Source of the DNA: an uncultured Collinsella sp. | GTDB taxonomy: Bacteria; Actinomycetota; Coriobacteriia; Coriobacteriales; Coriobacteriaceae | Direction: 5' to 3' | NCBI GenBank assembly: GCA_902491395.1 | Contig: CABUHO010000010.1 | Span: forward strand, 16,926 to 80,925 | DNA length: 64,000 nt | Position numbers and translations under genes: made by a program | Shown: positions 1-8,057 of the stretch, in pieces | How positions within the stretch are numbered: position 1 is the stretch's first letter | Layout: each line of letters starts with the position of its first letter | The notes under the pieces: model-generated | What the model was told of the DNA's origin: nothing | The model's database searches: none | Seen by the model: the letters and a program-made list of their open reading frames with translations, nothing else

Positions 1-807
1 GAGGACCTGGTCAACCAGCAGATCTTCGCCTCCAAGCCGGTCGTGACCCGCGTCATGGGCATTGACGAGGCCAAGGCCGCCGGTGCTGTCGCCCTGTTTG
101 GTGAGAAGTATGGCGACGTCGTCCGCGTTGTCTCCGTGGGCGCCGAGGACCAGCCGTTCTCCCGCGAACTCTGCGGTGGCACGCACGCTGCCAACACCGC
201 CGAGATTGGCCTGTTCAAGATCATTTCTGAGTCCTCCACGGGCTCTAATGTCCGCCGTATCGAGGCCGTGACTTCTAAGGGTGCCCTCGACTACATGGCC
301 GACCGTCTGGCGCTCGTCGACTCCGCTGCCGCTGCGCTCAAGTGCCGTGTGGATGAGGTTCCCGCCCGCGTGGAAAACCTGCAGGCTGAGCTGCGCGAGA
401 CGTCCAATAAGCTTAAGAAGGCGCTGACCGGTGGCTCCTCCGACGCTATCTCTAGCGCCATCGAGGGCGCCGTCGAGCTCGACGGCTACAAGCTCGTCGT
501 CGCTGAGCTCCAGGGCCTTGAGGCTGCTGACCTGCGAAACGTCTGGGATACCGTGCACCAGAAGGTTGCCGGTCCTGTCGCTTGCGTCGTCGCCAGCGTG
601 ACTGAGAAGGGCACCCCGGCCCTGCTCGCCGCCGGCTCTGATGACGCCGTCAAGGCCGGTTTCCACGCCGGCAACGTGATCAAGCAGATCGCGGGCCTGG
701 TCGACGGTCGTGGCGGCGGCCGTCCCAACATGGCCCAGGCCGGTGGCAAGAACGCCGCCGGCATCGCCGATGCCCTCGTGGCCGCTAAGACCGCGCTCGG
801 CGCCTAA
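1..807 (+). CDS. alaS: Alanine--tRNA ligase, C-terminal part (5' end outside window)
   Basis: The frame is open from base 1, so only the last 268 residues are present. The segment holds the end of the editing (SAD) domain with its zinc-type CGGTHAA motif (near base 174). A coiled linker follows, then the DHHA1 C-terminal domain with a glycine-rich GGRPNMAQAGG signature near the end. AlaRS charges tRNA-Ala and the editing domain hydrolyses Ser/Gly-tRNA-Ala. ruvX starts 17 bases downstream, which is the common alaS-ruvX-mltG order, so these are probably co-transcribed. The family assignment is firm; the start cannot be seen. Confidence 0.95.
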   Translation, partial: EDLVNQQIFASKPVVTRVMGIDEAKAAGAVALFGEKYGDVVRVVSVGAEDQPFSRELCGGTHAANTAEIGLFKIISESSTGSNVRRIEAVTSKGALDYMADRLALVDSAAAALKCRVDEVPARVENLQAELRETSNKLKKALTGGSSDAISSAIEGAVELDGYKLVVAELQGLEAADLRNVWDTVHQKVAGPVACVVASVTEKGTPALLAAGSDDAVKAGFHAGNVIKQIAGLVDGRGGGRPNMAQAGGKNAAGIADALVAAKTALGA

Positions 808-824
808 GAATCTAGGTAGTCGCT

Positions 825-1253
825 GTGGTCGCGCTTGCGCTGGACATAGGGGAGACCAGGATCGGCATCGCCGTCTCGAGCCGTGATGGCAAGATGGCGA
901 TGCCTGTCAAGGTGCTCCCGGCTGCAGAGGTCACCGGTATGGCCAAGACGTTCCGCTACCTGGTTGAGGACTATGAGCCCGATATCCTGGTAAGTGGGCG
1001 TCCCCTGACCATGGCCGGTGAGCCCGGCCCCCAGGCTGAGCGTGTTGCCGCTGTGGCGCAAAAGATTGCCGACGAGCTCGATCTTCCGTTGGAGTTTGAG
1101 GACGAGCGTCTGTCCTCGCAAGAGGCTAAGCGTATCCTGCGCGAGCAGGGACTCAACGAAAAGCAGATGAGGGGCAGGATTGACATGATTGCCGCCAGCC
1201 TGTTTTTGCAGACGTGGCTTGATCGTAAAAACGAGGAGGTTTCGCATGCCTAG
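825..1253 (+). CDS. ruvX: Holliday junction resolvase-like protein (YqgF/RuvX), 16S pre-rRNA nuclease
   Basis: 142 residues starting with GTG. The N-terminus ALALDIGETRIGIAVS is the RNase H-like beta-hairpin with the first acidic residue. A second acidic region, FEDERLSS (about residues 90-97), and the DMIAASLFLQ helix (about residues 122-131) match YqgF. In E. coli this family processes the 16S rRNA 5' end; a Holliday-junction role has also been proposed. The 3' end overlaps mltG by 8 bases, which supports translational coupling. Length is normal for the family. Confidence 0.92.
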   Translation: MVALALDIGETRIGIAVSSRDGKMAMPVKVLPAAEVTGMAKTFRYLVEDYEPDILVSGRPLTMAGEPGPQAERVAAVAQKIADELDLPLEFEDERLSSQEAKRILREQGLNEKQMRGRIDMIAASLFLQTWLDRKNEEVSHA

Positions 1254-2679
1254 CGCTCCCGATCCGCGCCAGCAGAATCGTACACGTCAGCCGGCGTCGC
1301 GCCTTGGCCAGCCTGGCCAGCGTCCGGCACAGCCGACGCAGCGCGCAGCTCAGCCTGCTGCGCGCCCGGTGCAGTCCTCCCCTCGTTCGGCCCAAGCTGT
1401 TCAACGGACGGGTCAGCAGCCTTCTGCTCGTTCGGTTCAGCATCCGGCTTCTCACGCGGCTCAGCACCCCACTGCTCGTACGGCCCAGCCTGTTGGCGGT
1501 ACCCGCTTTAAGCAGCAGGCACCTACCCAGCGAACGCAGGCCCCCCAATCACATTCGCATCACGCTCGCGGCTCGCATGGCGTTGCTCCGGCGACCCGCT
1601 CGAGCTACAACACGCATGCTCGTCGCGGTGCCCAAAAGAAAAGCTCCCCGGTTCCCATGATCATCGGCGTTGTGGTGGCGGTGCTCGCGCTTGCTGCGAT
1701 CGCTTTCTTTGTTGTGCCGACCGTCAAGGGCTTCTTTGCCGGTGAGGATACGAAGGTCACGGCTGGTCAGCAGGTTACGGTGACCATTCCCGACGGTGCT
1801 TCGGGCGATACGATCGCCTCGATTCTCTCCGAGAACCATATCGTCGAAAACCCCAAGGATTACTATGCGGCGGTGAAAAAGCTTAACGCCGATATGTCGC
1901 TTAAGCCTGGCACCTACTCGTTCACCACGCTCATGGATGCGACCAAGGTTGTTCAGCAGCTCATGGAAGGCCCCAACGCGGGCTCCAATGCGCTGACTAT
2001 CCCTGAGGGTCTGACAGTCGATCAAGTCGCGGACCGCGTGGCCCAGGCCTACGACAGCATCTCTAAGGAAGACTTCCTCAACCAGGCCAAGGCCTCCAAC
2101 TACGTGGACGACTATAGCTTCCTTAAGGGCGCCGTCAACGACTCGCTCGAGGGTTTCTTGTTCCCCAAGACCTATTCGTTGGGTGATTCGCCGACGGCCG
2201 ATGACGTGATTCGCGCCATGCTCGATCAGTTTAAGATCGAGTACAAGTCGCTTGACTTTGCGAGCTGCGAAGCCAAGATCAAGGAGCGCTACGGTGTGGA
2301 GATGTCCGACTACGACATCGTCAACCTTGCCTCTATCGTTGAGCGCGAGGGCCTCAACGCCGATCAACGTGCGCACGTGGCCTCGGTCTTCTACAACCGC
2401 CTTGCCGGCAAGCTAGACGGTCTGCGTTATCTCAACAGCGATGCGACCATGATGTATGTCACCGGTGGCGAGGTTACTGCCGACGACCTGCAGAGCGATA
2501 GTCCGTATAACACCTATAAGCACGAGGGCCTGCCACCCACGCCCATCTGCTCTCCGTCGCTCGAGGCACTCAAGGCCACGCTTGAGCCGACTGACTCCGA
2601 TGACCTGTATTTCTACATTACGCAGGACGAGGAGTACTTCTCGCAAACCTACGAAGAGCATCAACAGTCTTGGAATTAG
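1246..2679 (+). CDS. mltG: Endolytic murein transglycosylase MltG (YceG-like)
   Basis: 477 residues. The start at 1246 is chosen because GAGGAGG lies just upstream; it sits inside the end of ruvX. Residues 1-135 form a long cytoplasmic tail very rich in Gln, Pro, Ala and Arg, unlike the short tail of E. coli MltG. One membrane helix follows at about 138-160 (MIIGVVVAVLALAAIAFFVV). The extracellular YceG domain has the LASIVEREG motif with the catalytic Glu and YNTYKHEGLPPTPI near the C-terminus. MltG cleaves nascent glycan strands and so sets their length. The basic Q/P-rich tail could bind a cytoplasmic partner (inference). Confidence 0.93.
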   Translation: MPSAPDPRQQNRTRQPASRLGQPGQRPAQPTQRAAQPAARPVQSSPRSAQAVQRTGQQPSARSVQHPASHAAQHPTARTAQPVGGTRFKQQAPTQRTQAPQSHSHHARGSHGVAPATRSSYNTHARRGAQKKSSPVPMIIGVVVAVLALAAIAFFVVPTVKGFFAGEDTKVTAGQQVTVTIPDGASGDTIASILSENHIVENPKDYYAAVKKLNADMSLKPGTYSFTTLMDATKVVQQLMEGPNAGSNALTIPEGLTVDQVADRVAQAYDSISKEDFLNQAKASNYVDDYSFLKGAVNDSLEGFLFPKTYSLGDSPTADDVIRAMLDQFKIEYKSLDFASCEAKIKERYGVEMSDYDIVNLASIVEREGLNADQRAHVASVFYNRLAGKLDGLRYLNSDATMMYVTGGEVTADDLQSDSPYNTYKHEGLPPTPICSPSLEALKATLEPTDSDDLYFYITQDEEYFSQTYEEHQQSWN

Positions 2680-2680
2680 C

Positions 2681-3178
2681 ATGAGGATTTTTAGCCCCAA
2701 ACGATACGTTGCCTCGGTCGATCGCATCGACCTCGATACCCTGTGGGCCGACGGCAAACGCGCCATTCTGCTCGATCGCGATAACACCCTGGTGCCGCGC
2801 GACACCGAGCAGGTTCCCGCCGCGGTTTCCGCTTGGCTCGACGCCGCCCGCGCCAAAGGCTTTAAGCTGTGCATGGTGTCCAACAACTGGCATCGCGATC
2901 AGGTCATGGGCTCTGCACGCGAGCTGGGACTCGAGGCCATCAGCCACGCCATGAAGCCCGCCCCGTTTGCCTTGAAGGCGGGTCTTAAGCGCCTCGGCGC
3001 CACGGCCGACGAGGCGGTGCTGATCGGCGATCAACTGTACACAGACGTGTGGAGCGGTAATTTTGCCGGTGTTGACACTATTCTGGTCAAGCCGCAGGCA
3101 ACCCAGGACCTGTGGTACACGCAGATCTTCCGTATCTTTGAGCGCCGGGCCCTGCGCGACCTTCCCTGCGAGGAATAG
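2681..3178 (+). CDS. YqeG-family HAD-IIIA phosphatase
   Basis: 165 residues; the ATG lies one base after the mltG stop. HAD motif I is ILLDRDNTLVPRD (about residues 29-41) with the nucleophile and acid/base Asp pair. Motif II is MVSNN, the motif III Lys lies in KPAPFALK, and motif IV is IGDQLYTDVWSG. The length and the short helical cap fit the YqeG family, whose substrate is not well established (a phosphatidylglycerophosphate phosphatase activity is known for related proteins). It sits between mltG and aroK with almost no spacing, so co-transcription is likely. Confidence 0.85.
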   Translation: MRIFSPKRYVASVDRIDLDTLWADGKRAILLDRDNTLVPRDTEQVPAAVSAWLDAARAKGFKLCMVSNNWHRDQVMGSARELGLEAISHAMKPAPFALKAGLKRLGATADEAVLIGDQLYTDVWSGNFAGVDTILVKPQATQDLWYTQIFRIFERRALRDLPCEE

Positions 3179-3186
3179 GTTTCGCC

Positions 3187-3720
3187 ATGTCTCAGCACAT
3201 CAAACACGGCTGCGACCATATTTTCTTTATCGGCTTTTTGGGCGCGGGCAAGTCGACGCTCGCGCGTAACGTGGGCACTATGTTCAAGCGTCGATTCATC
3301 GATACCGATCGTTTGGTTGTGCGTCGATGTGGCAAGTCGGTGACCGAGATATTTGAGACCGAGGGCGAGGATCGTTTTCGCGAGCTCGAGACCTCGGCAC
3401 TCCGTTCGCTTCAAAGCGAGCGCAGCCTGCTGGTGTCGTGCGGGGGTGGCATCGTCGAGACGCCGGTGAACATTGAGCTGATGCACGAGATGGGTATATG
3501 CGTGTACCTCGAAGGCGACTTTGAGGACTCGTTGCGCCAGATTCGCCGCTCTGATACCCGGCCCGATTTCCGCTCGCCCGAGCACGCTGCGCGCCTGTTT
3601 GAGCATCGCCGTCCGCTGTATCGCCAGGCCGCCGATATTACCCTTGATATTCGCAACAAGTCCTTCGAGGACGTTTCCTACCTTTGTGCCGAGATGCTTT
3701 TGGAGCGTGGACTGCTATGA
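3187..3720 (+). CDS. aroK: Shikimate kinase
   Basis: 177 residues. The Walker A motif GFLGAGKST is at about residues 17-25, the substrate Asp lies in FIDTDRLV, the shikimate-binding Arg in DRFRELE, and the Walker-B-like glycine loop is CGGGIVE. The lid Arg lies in RRPLYRQAA. All catalytic features are intact, so phosphorylation of shikimate at O3 is expected. The stop overlaps the next ATG by 3 bases (ATGA). This is odd because the adjacent aroB homologue is catalytically degenerate and no aroQ follows, yet this kinase is fully conserved. Confidence 0.93.
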   Translation: MSQHIKHGCDHIFFIGFLGAGKSTLARNVGTMFKRRFIDTDRLVVRRCGKSVTEIFETEGEDRFRELETSALRSLQSERSLLVSCGGGIVETPVNIELMHEMGICVYLEGDFEDSLRQIRRSDTRPDFRSPEHAARLFEHRRPLYRQAADITLDIRNKSFEDVSYLCAEMLLERGLL

Positions 3721-4826
3721 TTCGCCGTCAACTTATCAATTTCCAAAACCGCAGTGTCGATGTCCGCGTCGGATTGGGCGCGTTCGAGGAGCTGTCGCGC
3801 ATGTTTGCCTCGGCTGTGGGCAAGCCTAAGCGTGCGATGGTGGTTTGGAACGACGCCACATCCGAGCGTTTTGGCGAGGTTGTCGAGCATGCGCTGGTCG
3901 ACGCCGGTTTTGCCGTGTCGCCGCTCGTCCTCGAGGTTTCGCCTGCCGGTGCCACGCTGGCCGATGCCGATGCTGTCTTTGGCGCCCTGTCGGCTAATGG
4001 CATTACCTGTGACGATCTCGTTGTCGCTGTCGGCGACACGGCGACCTGCTCAGTCGTTTGTTGGTGTGCCAATCAGTGGTGCGGTCGCACCGAGTGCGCC
4101 TTGCTGCCGACGACGTTTGACGCCATGCTCACGGTCGCGACGACCATGAAGCCGCTCGTTGCCTCGTCGGCGAATGCGCTTCCCGCTATCGCGTTCCGTC
4201 CCGAGCCGGGCTTGGTCGTGTGTGACCTTGATCTTGTTCGCGAGGCGGACCCCGATGATCTCAAACTCGGCTATGTGGTACTTGTTGGCGCCATGCTTTC
4301 GAGCAGCAAGTCCCGCTGGAATCAGTTTACCGAGACCATCCCCGAGATTCTCGCGGGCGAGGAGGTCGCGCTCGTCAATGCCGTTCAGTGGTCTCAGACT
4401 GCCCGTAAGGACGTACTGATGGCTACGAATCCCAGCGCCCGCCACGCTCTAGACTTTGGCAAGACGGGGGAGCGTACCCTGCGCGCCTGCTTGGGCGATG
4501 CCGCGTCGCAGGTCCCTGCCTACCAGCTGTTGTCCGAGGGCATGCGCTTTGAGGCGCGCCTAGCACATGATGCCTGCGACTTTGATATCGATTACGTCTT
4601 TGAGGTCGATGACTGCCTGGTGGACTTTGGTATCGAGGAGCTCGCCTTCGATCTGGAGCCTGCCGCATATATCGAGGAGTTCCGCAGGCAGCAGTTTGTC
4701 CGCTCGAACCGTAGCATGTTGCCGCTGCCCGCGGCGCTCGGCGCCATTCGTCTAACGAGCGTTGAGGACGAGGTTCTCGACCGCCATGCTCACGCATACT
4801 TGGCTTCTCGCAAAGAACTTCTCTAG
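3717..4826 (+). CDS. Degenerate 3-dehydroquinate synthase (AroB) homologue, probable pseudoenzyme
   Basis: 369 residues, close to AroB length, and collinear with AroB. For example, LLPTTFDAML (about 129-138) matches the family LPTTLLAQVD, and VVCDLDLV (about 167-174) matches VVVDLDCL. The key sites have been lost. The NAD glycine motif GGGVVGD reads AVGDTAT. The DSSVGGKT substrate loop reads TVATTMKP. The metal-binding Glu of AEVIKYG is gone (GYVVLVG). The GHTFGH motif that supplies a metal-ligand His reads GKTGER (about 248-253), and the later His before GEAV is also absent. Reading frame and length are intact, so this is not a simple pseudogene. Position between aroK and pepP is the usual aroB locus. 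Real DHQ synthase activity is unlikely; a regulatory or scaffold role is speculation. Confidence 0.8.
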   Translation: MIRRQLINFQNRSVDVRVGLGAFEELSRMFASAVGKPKRAMVVWNDATSERFGEVVEHALVDAGFAVSPLVLEVSPAGATLADADAVFGALSANGITCDDLVVAVGDTATCSVVCWCANQWCGRTECALLPTTFDAMLTVATTMKPLVASSANALPAIAFRPEPGLVVCDLDLVREADPDDLKLGYVVLVGAMLSSSKSRWNQFTETIPEILAGEEVALVNAVQWSQTARKDVLMATNPSARHALDFGKTGERTLRACLGDAASQVPAYQLLSEGMRFEARLAHDACDFDIDYVFEVDDCLVDFGIEELAFDLEPAAYIEEFRRQQFVRSNRSMLPLPAALGAIRLTSVEDEVLDRHAHAYLASRKELL

Positions 4827-4832
4827 GATTTA

Positions 4833-4858
4833 TTGACATCCATAGTCTTTCGTATCAT
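4833..4858 (+). promoter_or_regulatory. Weak promoter candidate upstream of pepP
   Basis: A perfect TTGACA at 4833-4838 is followed by TATCAT at 4853-4858, but the 14-base spacer is shorter than usual. It lies in the 131-base gap before pepP, the only sizeable gap in this part of the cluster. Confidence 0.3.
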
Positions 4859-4957
4859 GTTGAGGGGCGGGTTTCCAATCGGTTGCGAATCGCGCGCGAT
4901 TCCGTACGCTGATTGAGCCCGTCCCGTCTTTATGAAGACAACAAGAAAGGAATCTGC

Positions 4958-6088
4958 ATGTCTGAGTTTGCTGCCGGTCCTGCCGGTCGTATCGAGCGTG
5001 TCCGTGCCCTGATGGCTGAGCGCGGCTACGACGCTATCGTGGTGCGCGACGAGGCCAACCTTCGTTGGCTTACGGACGTCAAGGGCGTCTTCGATTACAC
5101 CTTCGAGTTCCCGCACGCTGCGTTTATTACGGCCGACCAGTGCCTGTTCCATACCGACTCGCGCTATCTCAACAGCTTTGAGGAGAACACGCCTGCCGGC
5201 AGCCCCTGGGTCTACGACATGGACGAGGGTACCATCCCCGGTTGGGTCGCCGGCAAGATCGCGGCCAACAAGTGCCGCGTCTGCGCTGTCGAGGACGATA
5301 TGCAGATCAATTTCTACCAGGGTATTCAGCGTGGTTTGGAGGATCGTTCCGTCGCCTGCATGTTGCCGCTGATGCATGACGACATTCGCAAGATGCGCGC
5401 CATCAAGGACGCCGAGGAGATCGAGCTCATGCGCCATGCGCAGTCGATCACCGACGCCGCCTTCCAGCACATGCTCGGCTATATTAAGCCCGGTATGACC
5501 GAGAAGCAGGTTCGCAACGAGCTCGAGAACTTTATGTTCGCCAACGGCGCCGACAGCCTGGCCTTCGGCTCCATCGTGGCGAGCGGCCCCAACACCGCCA
5601 ACCCGCATGCCGTTCCGAGCGACCGCGTGATCGAGAAGGGCGACTTCGTTCTCATGGATTATGGCGCGGGCTACTGCGACTATCGCTCTGATATGACGCG
5701 TACCGTCGTGATGGGCGAGCCCACGCAAGAACAGCTCGACCTGTACGCGCTCGTGCGCCGTACGCACGAGGAGTGCGTCGCCGCCATCCATCCGGGCGTC
5801 GAGGGCAATGACATTTTCAAGCTTTCCAAGAAGATCATTGGCGATGCCGGCTATGGCGATTACTACAACCATGGTCTGGGCCACGGCGTGGGCATTGACA
5901 TCCACGAGCTGCCCAACTTCAACCGCAGCAAGAATATCATCGAGGTCGGCTCGGTTATCACCATGGAGCCCGGCGTCTACCTGCCCGGCGTGGGCGGCGT
6001 GCGTCTGGAGGACTACGGCGTGGTCACCGAGAACGGCTACGAGCCCTTCACCAAGACGCCGCATGACCTTCACGTCATCGATTGCTAG
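4958..6088 (+). CDS. pepP: Xaa-Pro dipeptidase/aminopeptidase, M24 family
   Basis: 376 residues; ATG at 4958 preceded by AAGAAAGGA. The N-terminal creatinase-like domain (about 1-130) is followed by the pita-bread M24 domain. All five metal ligands are visible: Asp in LMDYGAGY, Asp in YRSDMTRT, His in GLGHGVGIDIHE, Glu in ITMEPGVYL and Glu in GVRLEDYG. It removes N-terminal residues ahead of proline in the cytoplasm. It lies upstream of efp, a common pairing in Firmicutes and Actinomycetota. A good terminator at 6111 separates it from efp. Confidence 0.92.
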   Translation: MSEFAAGPAGRIERVRALMAERGYDAIVVRDEANLRWLTDVKGVFDYTFEFPHAAFITADQCLFHTDSRYLNSFEENTPAGSPWVYDMDEGTIPGWVAGKIAANKCRVCAVEDDMQINFYQGIQRGLEDRSVACMLPLMHDDIRKMRAIKDAEEIELMRHAQSITDAAFQHMLGYIKPGMTEKQVRNELENFMFANGADSLAFGSIVASGPNTANPHAVPSDRVIEKGDFVLMDYGAGYCDYRSDMTRTVVMGEPTQEQLDLYALVRRTHEECVAAIHPGVEGNDIFKLSKKIIGDAGYGDYYNHGLGHGVGIDIHELPNFNRSKNIIEVGSVITMEPGVYLPGVGGVRLEDYGVVTENGYEPFTKTPHDLHVIDC

Positions 6089-6110
6089 CTCATTTCGATA
6101 GATTTTTGGG

Positions 6111-6153
6111 GCGGGACGTCCGGATCGATTCGGACGCCCCGCGTTCTCTTTTT
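6111..6153 (+). terminator. Rho-independent terminator of pepP
   Basis: GCGGGACGTCCG (6111-6122) pairs with CGGACGCCCCGC (6131-6142) with one mismatch, followed by a T-rich run ending TTTTT. Confidence 0.8.
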
Positions 6154-6161
6154 ATGCGCTC

Positions 6162-6190
6162 GCTGCAGGCGCCGTCTGCAAGTGTATAAT
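6162..6190 (+). promoter_or_regulatory. Promoter of the efp-recN operon
   Basis: A perfect -10 TATAAT lies at 6185-6190, with a poor -35 match GCTGCA at 6162-6167 (17-base spacer). It lies between the pepP terminator and efp, so it should drive the operon. Confidence 0.55.
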
Positions 6191-6247
6191 TTCGGTCGTA
6201 TGTAATTTGGACGCCTGTGCGTTCTGCCCATAAGAAGAAAGGTCGCT

Positions 6248-6811
6248 ATGCCTACCATTTCTACCGCCGACTTCAAGAACGGCCTCGGTCTCCGTATTAA
6301 GGACAAGGTTTATACCATCGTCGAGTTCCAGCACGTCAAGCCGGGCAAGGGTGGTGCTTTTGTGCGCTACAAGACTCGCGATATCAAGAGCGGTCGTGTC
6401 GTTGAGAACACCTGCAACGCCGGCACCAAGTTCGAGAGCGTCATGCTCACCACCCGTGAGTTCCAGTACCTCTACAACGACGGCACCGACTACATCTTCA
6501 TGGACAACGAGTCCTACGAGCAGGTTCCCGTTCCCGAGGACATGGTGGGCGAGAACTCCAAGTGGCTGCGTGAGAACGACATCTGCCAGCTGCTCTTCGC
6601 CGACGACGAGCTCATGGGCGTGACCCCGCCGATGTTCATCGAGACCACCATCGTCCAGACCGACCCGGGCTTTAAGGGCGACACCGTCCAGGGTTCCACC
6701 AAGCCGGCCACGATCGACACCGGCGCTGTCATCCAGGTCCCCATGTACCTCAACGAGGGCGAGGTCATTAAGGTTGACACCCGCGACGGCAAGTTCGTCT
6801 CCCGCGTCTAG
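6248..6811 (+). CDS. efp: Elongation factor P
   Basis: 187 residues, the normal length, with the three beta-barrel domains. The domain I loop reads HVKPGKGGAF with Lys34 at the tip, the residue that is modified in many bacteria. The C-terminal OB domain holds the EF-P signature region (about residues 150-170). EF-P relieves ribosome stalling on polyproline. Upstream GAAGAAAGG is the ribosome site. It is the first gene of a tightly packed operon with asp23, nusB, xseB, tlyA, nadK and recN. No lysyl-modification genes (epmA/B) are in the window. Confidence 0.96.
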   Translation: MPTISTADFKNGLGLRIKDKVYTIVEFQHVKPGKGGAFVRYKTRDIKSGRVVENTCNAGTKFESVMLTTREFQYLYNDGTDYIFMDNESYEQVPVPEDMVGENSKWLRENDICQLLFADDELMGVTPPMFIETTIVQTDPGFKGDTVQGSTKPATIDTGAVIQVPMYLNEGEVIKVDTRDGKFVSRV

Positions 6812-6835
6812 CAACCAACTCTTCTAGGAGGACTC

Positions 6836-7198
6836 ATGCCCCAGGAAATCAAGATTGACGGCATCGGTATTTCACCCGATGTTCTGACCGCCATCGTCTC
6901 GCGCGCCGTGTCGGATGTCGAGGGCATCGCCTCCGTTGGCGTCAAGGACCTTGCCACCAACCTTGTCTCCATGATGCTCTCGTCCAAGGCCCCGGCTTCC
7001 GAGCCGGCGGTCGAAGCCGAGGTCGTCGGCGACAAGCTCGCACTCACCGTGCGTGTCGTGGTGTTCTTTGGCTATCCGTTCAAGAAACTCGCCGAGGCCG
7101 TTCGCGTCGCCGTGGTCACCGCCATCGATGCCCAGGTGGGCGTCGAGGTCGAGCGCGTTGACGTTTGCATCGACGGCCTCGTTTTCCCCAAGGAGTAA
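6836..7198 (+). CDS. Asp23/Gls24 family envelope stress protein
   Basis: 120 residues; AGGAGG precedes the ATG. It matches the YloU/Asp23 (DUF322) fold: GIGISPDVLTAIVSRAVSDVEGI near the N-terminus, then a beta-rich region with VRVVVFFGYPF and the closing VDVCIDGLVFP. Members in Firmicutes sit at the membrane and influence cell-envelope stress, but the biochemical function is unknown. It lies between efp and nusB, a position often seen for this family (asp23-nusB), separated by 24 and 3 bases. Confidence 0.85.
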   Translation: MPQEIKIDGIGISPDVLTAIVSRAVSDVEGIASVGVKDLATNLVSMMLSSKAPASEPAVEAEVVGDKLALTVRVVVFFGYPFKKLAEAVRVAVVTAIDAQVGVEVERVDVCIDGLVFPKE

Positions 7199-7201
7199 CC
7201 T

Positions 7202-7789
7202 TTGAGCCTTAAGGTTTATCGCGGGCGTACGCTTGCCCGCAGTCAGGCGCTGCAGCTGCTGTTCCAGGCCGAGGCCACGGACAGCCCGCTCGAGCGCGTC
7301 CTCGAGGGCGATTTCCTGATCTCGAAGGGTCCCCTCGACCCCTATGCGCTGGAGCTGTGCCGCGGTGCCTACGAGCATATCGATCGCATCGACTGTGCCC
7401 TGCGCGCCGTCGCCAAGAACTGGGATCTTATGCGCATGCCCGGCGCCGACCGCAATCTGTTGCGTATCGCCGTCTACGAGATGCGCTTCCTTACCGACGA
7501 AGAGGTCTCGGACGCTATCGTGATCAACGAGGCCGTCGAACTTGCCAAGGCCTATGGCACCGACCAGTCCGCGTCGTTCGTCAACGGCGTGCTGGGCAAG
7601 ATCGCTCGCAGCGAGGAGCTGCCGGGCGAGGACCTGTACCAGGAGCTGCTGGCCGAGGATCGCGCTCGCGAGGAGGCACAGGCTGCCGAGGCTGCCGCAA
7701 AGGTTGCGATTGCCCAGGCTGAGGCTGGCGTACTTGCCGAGGATGCGGACGCTGCTGAGGCCGTCGAGGCCGACTCCGTCGAGGAGTAG
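7202..7789 (+). CDS. nusB: Transcription antitermination protein NusB
   Basis: 195 residues from a TTG start. The all-helical NusB core spans about residues 9-145 (RSQALQLLFQAEA near the N-terminus; RIAVYEMRFL, AIVINEAVELAKAYG and FVNGVLGKI further on). NusB binds boxA with NusE to prevent premature termination in rRNA operons. Beyond residue 145 there is a 50-residue Ala/Glu-rich extension that most NusB proteins lack; it is acidic and probably unstructured. The gene starts 3 bases after asp23 and ends 2 bases before xseB. Confidence 0.92.
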   Translation: MSLKVYRGRTLARSQALQLLFQAEATDSPLERVLEGDFLISKGPLDPYALELCRGAYEHIDRIDCALRAVAKNWDLMRMPGADRNLLRIAVYEMRFLTDEEVSDAIVINEAVELAKAYGTDQSASFVNGVLGKIARSEELPGEDLYQELLAEDRAREEAQAAEAAAKVAIAQAEAGVLAEDADAAEAVEADSVEE

Positions 7790-7791
7790 CC

Positions 7792-8031
7792 ATGCCAGAG
7801 GGTTCCGTCCGCAACTTTGACGAGATCTCGGACCGTCTGGATCAGATCATCGCTACCGTTCGCTCCAAGGATACGTCCCTGGAGCGTTCGCTCGATCTGT
7901 TTGACGAAGCGATTGAGCTGGGTTCCCGCGCGGTCGATATGGTCGACAAGTTTGAGTTGACGCCGCGTGAGGCCGATAAGCTCGAGCAGGAATACGATGA
8001 GGATGCGGCAAACGAATCCCAGGATAGCTAG
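7792..8031 (+). CDS. xseB: Exodeoxyribonuclease VII small subunit
   Basis: 79 residues with the compact helical-hairpin signature: FDEISDRLDQIIATV and KDTSLERSLDLFDEAIELG. XseB subunits cap the large subunit XseA to form the single-strand nuclease. xseA usually lies directly upstream, but here the upstream neighbour is nusB, so the large subunit must be elsewhere or absent. The C-terminus is acidic. Confidence 0.88.
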   Translation: MPEGSVRNFDEISDRLDQIIATVRSKDTSLERSLDLFDEAIELGSRAVDMVDKFELTPREADKLEQEYDEDAANESQDS

Positions 8032-8057
8032 GCCGCATCTCCGGATACGAATGGTTG

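Noticed and set aside
4833..4858. Strong promoter for pepP
   Set aside because: The -35 is perfect, but the spacer to the only -10-like box is 14 bases, so it is kept only as a weak candidate.
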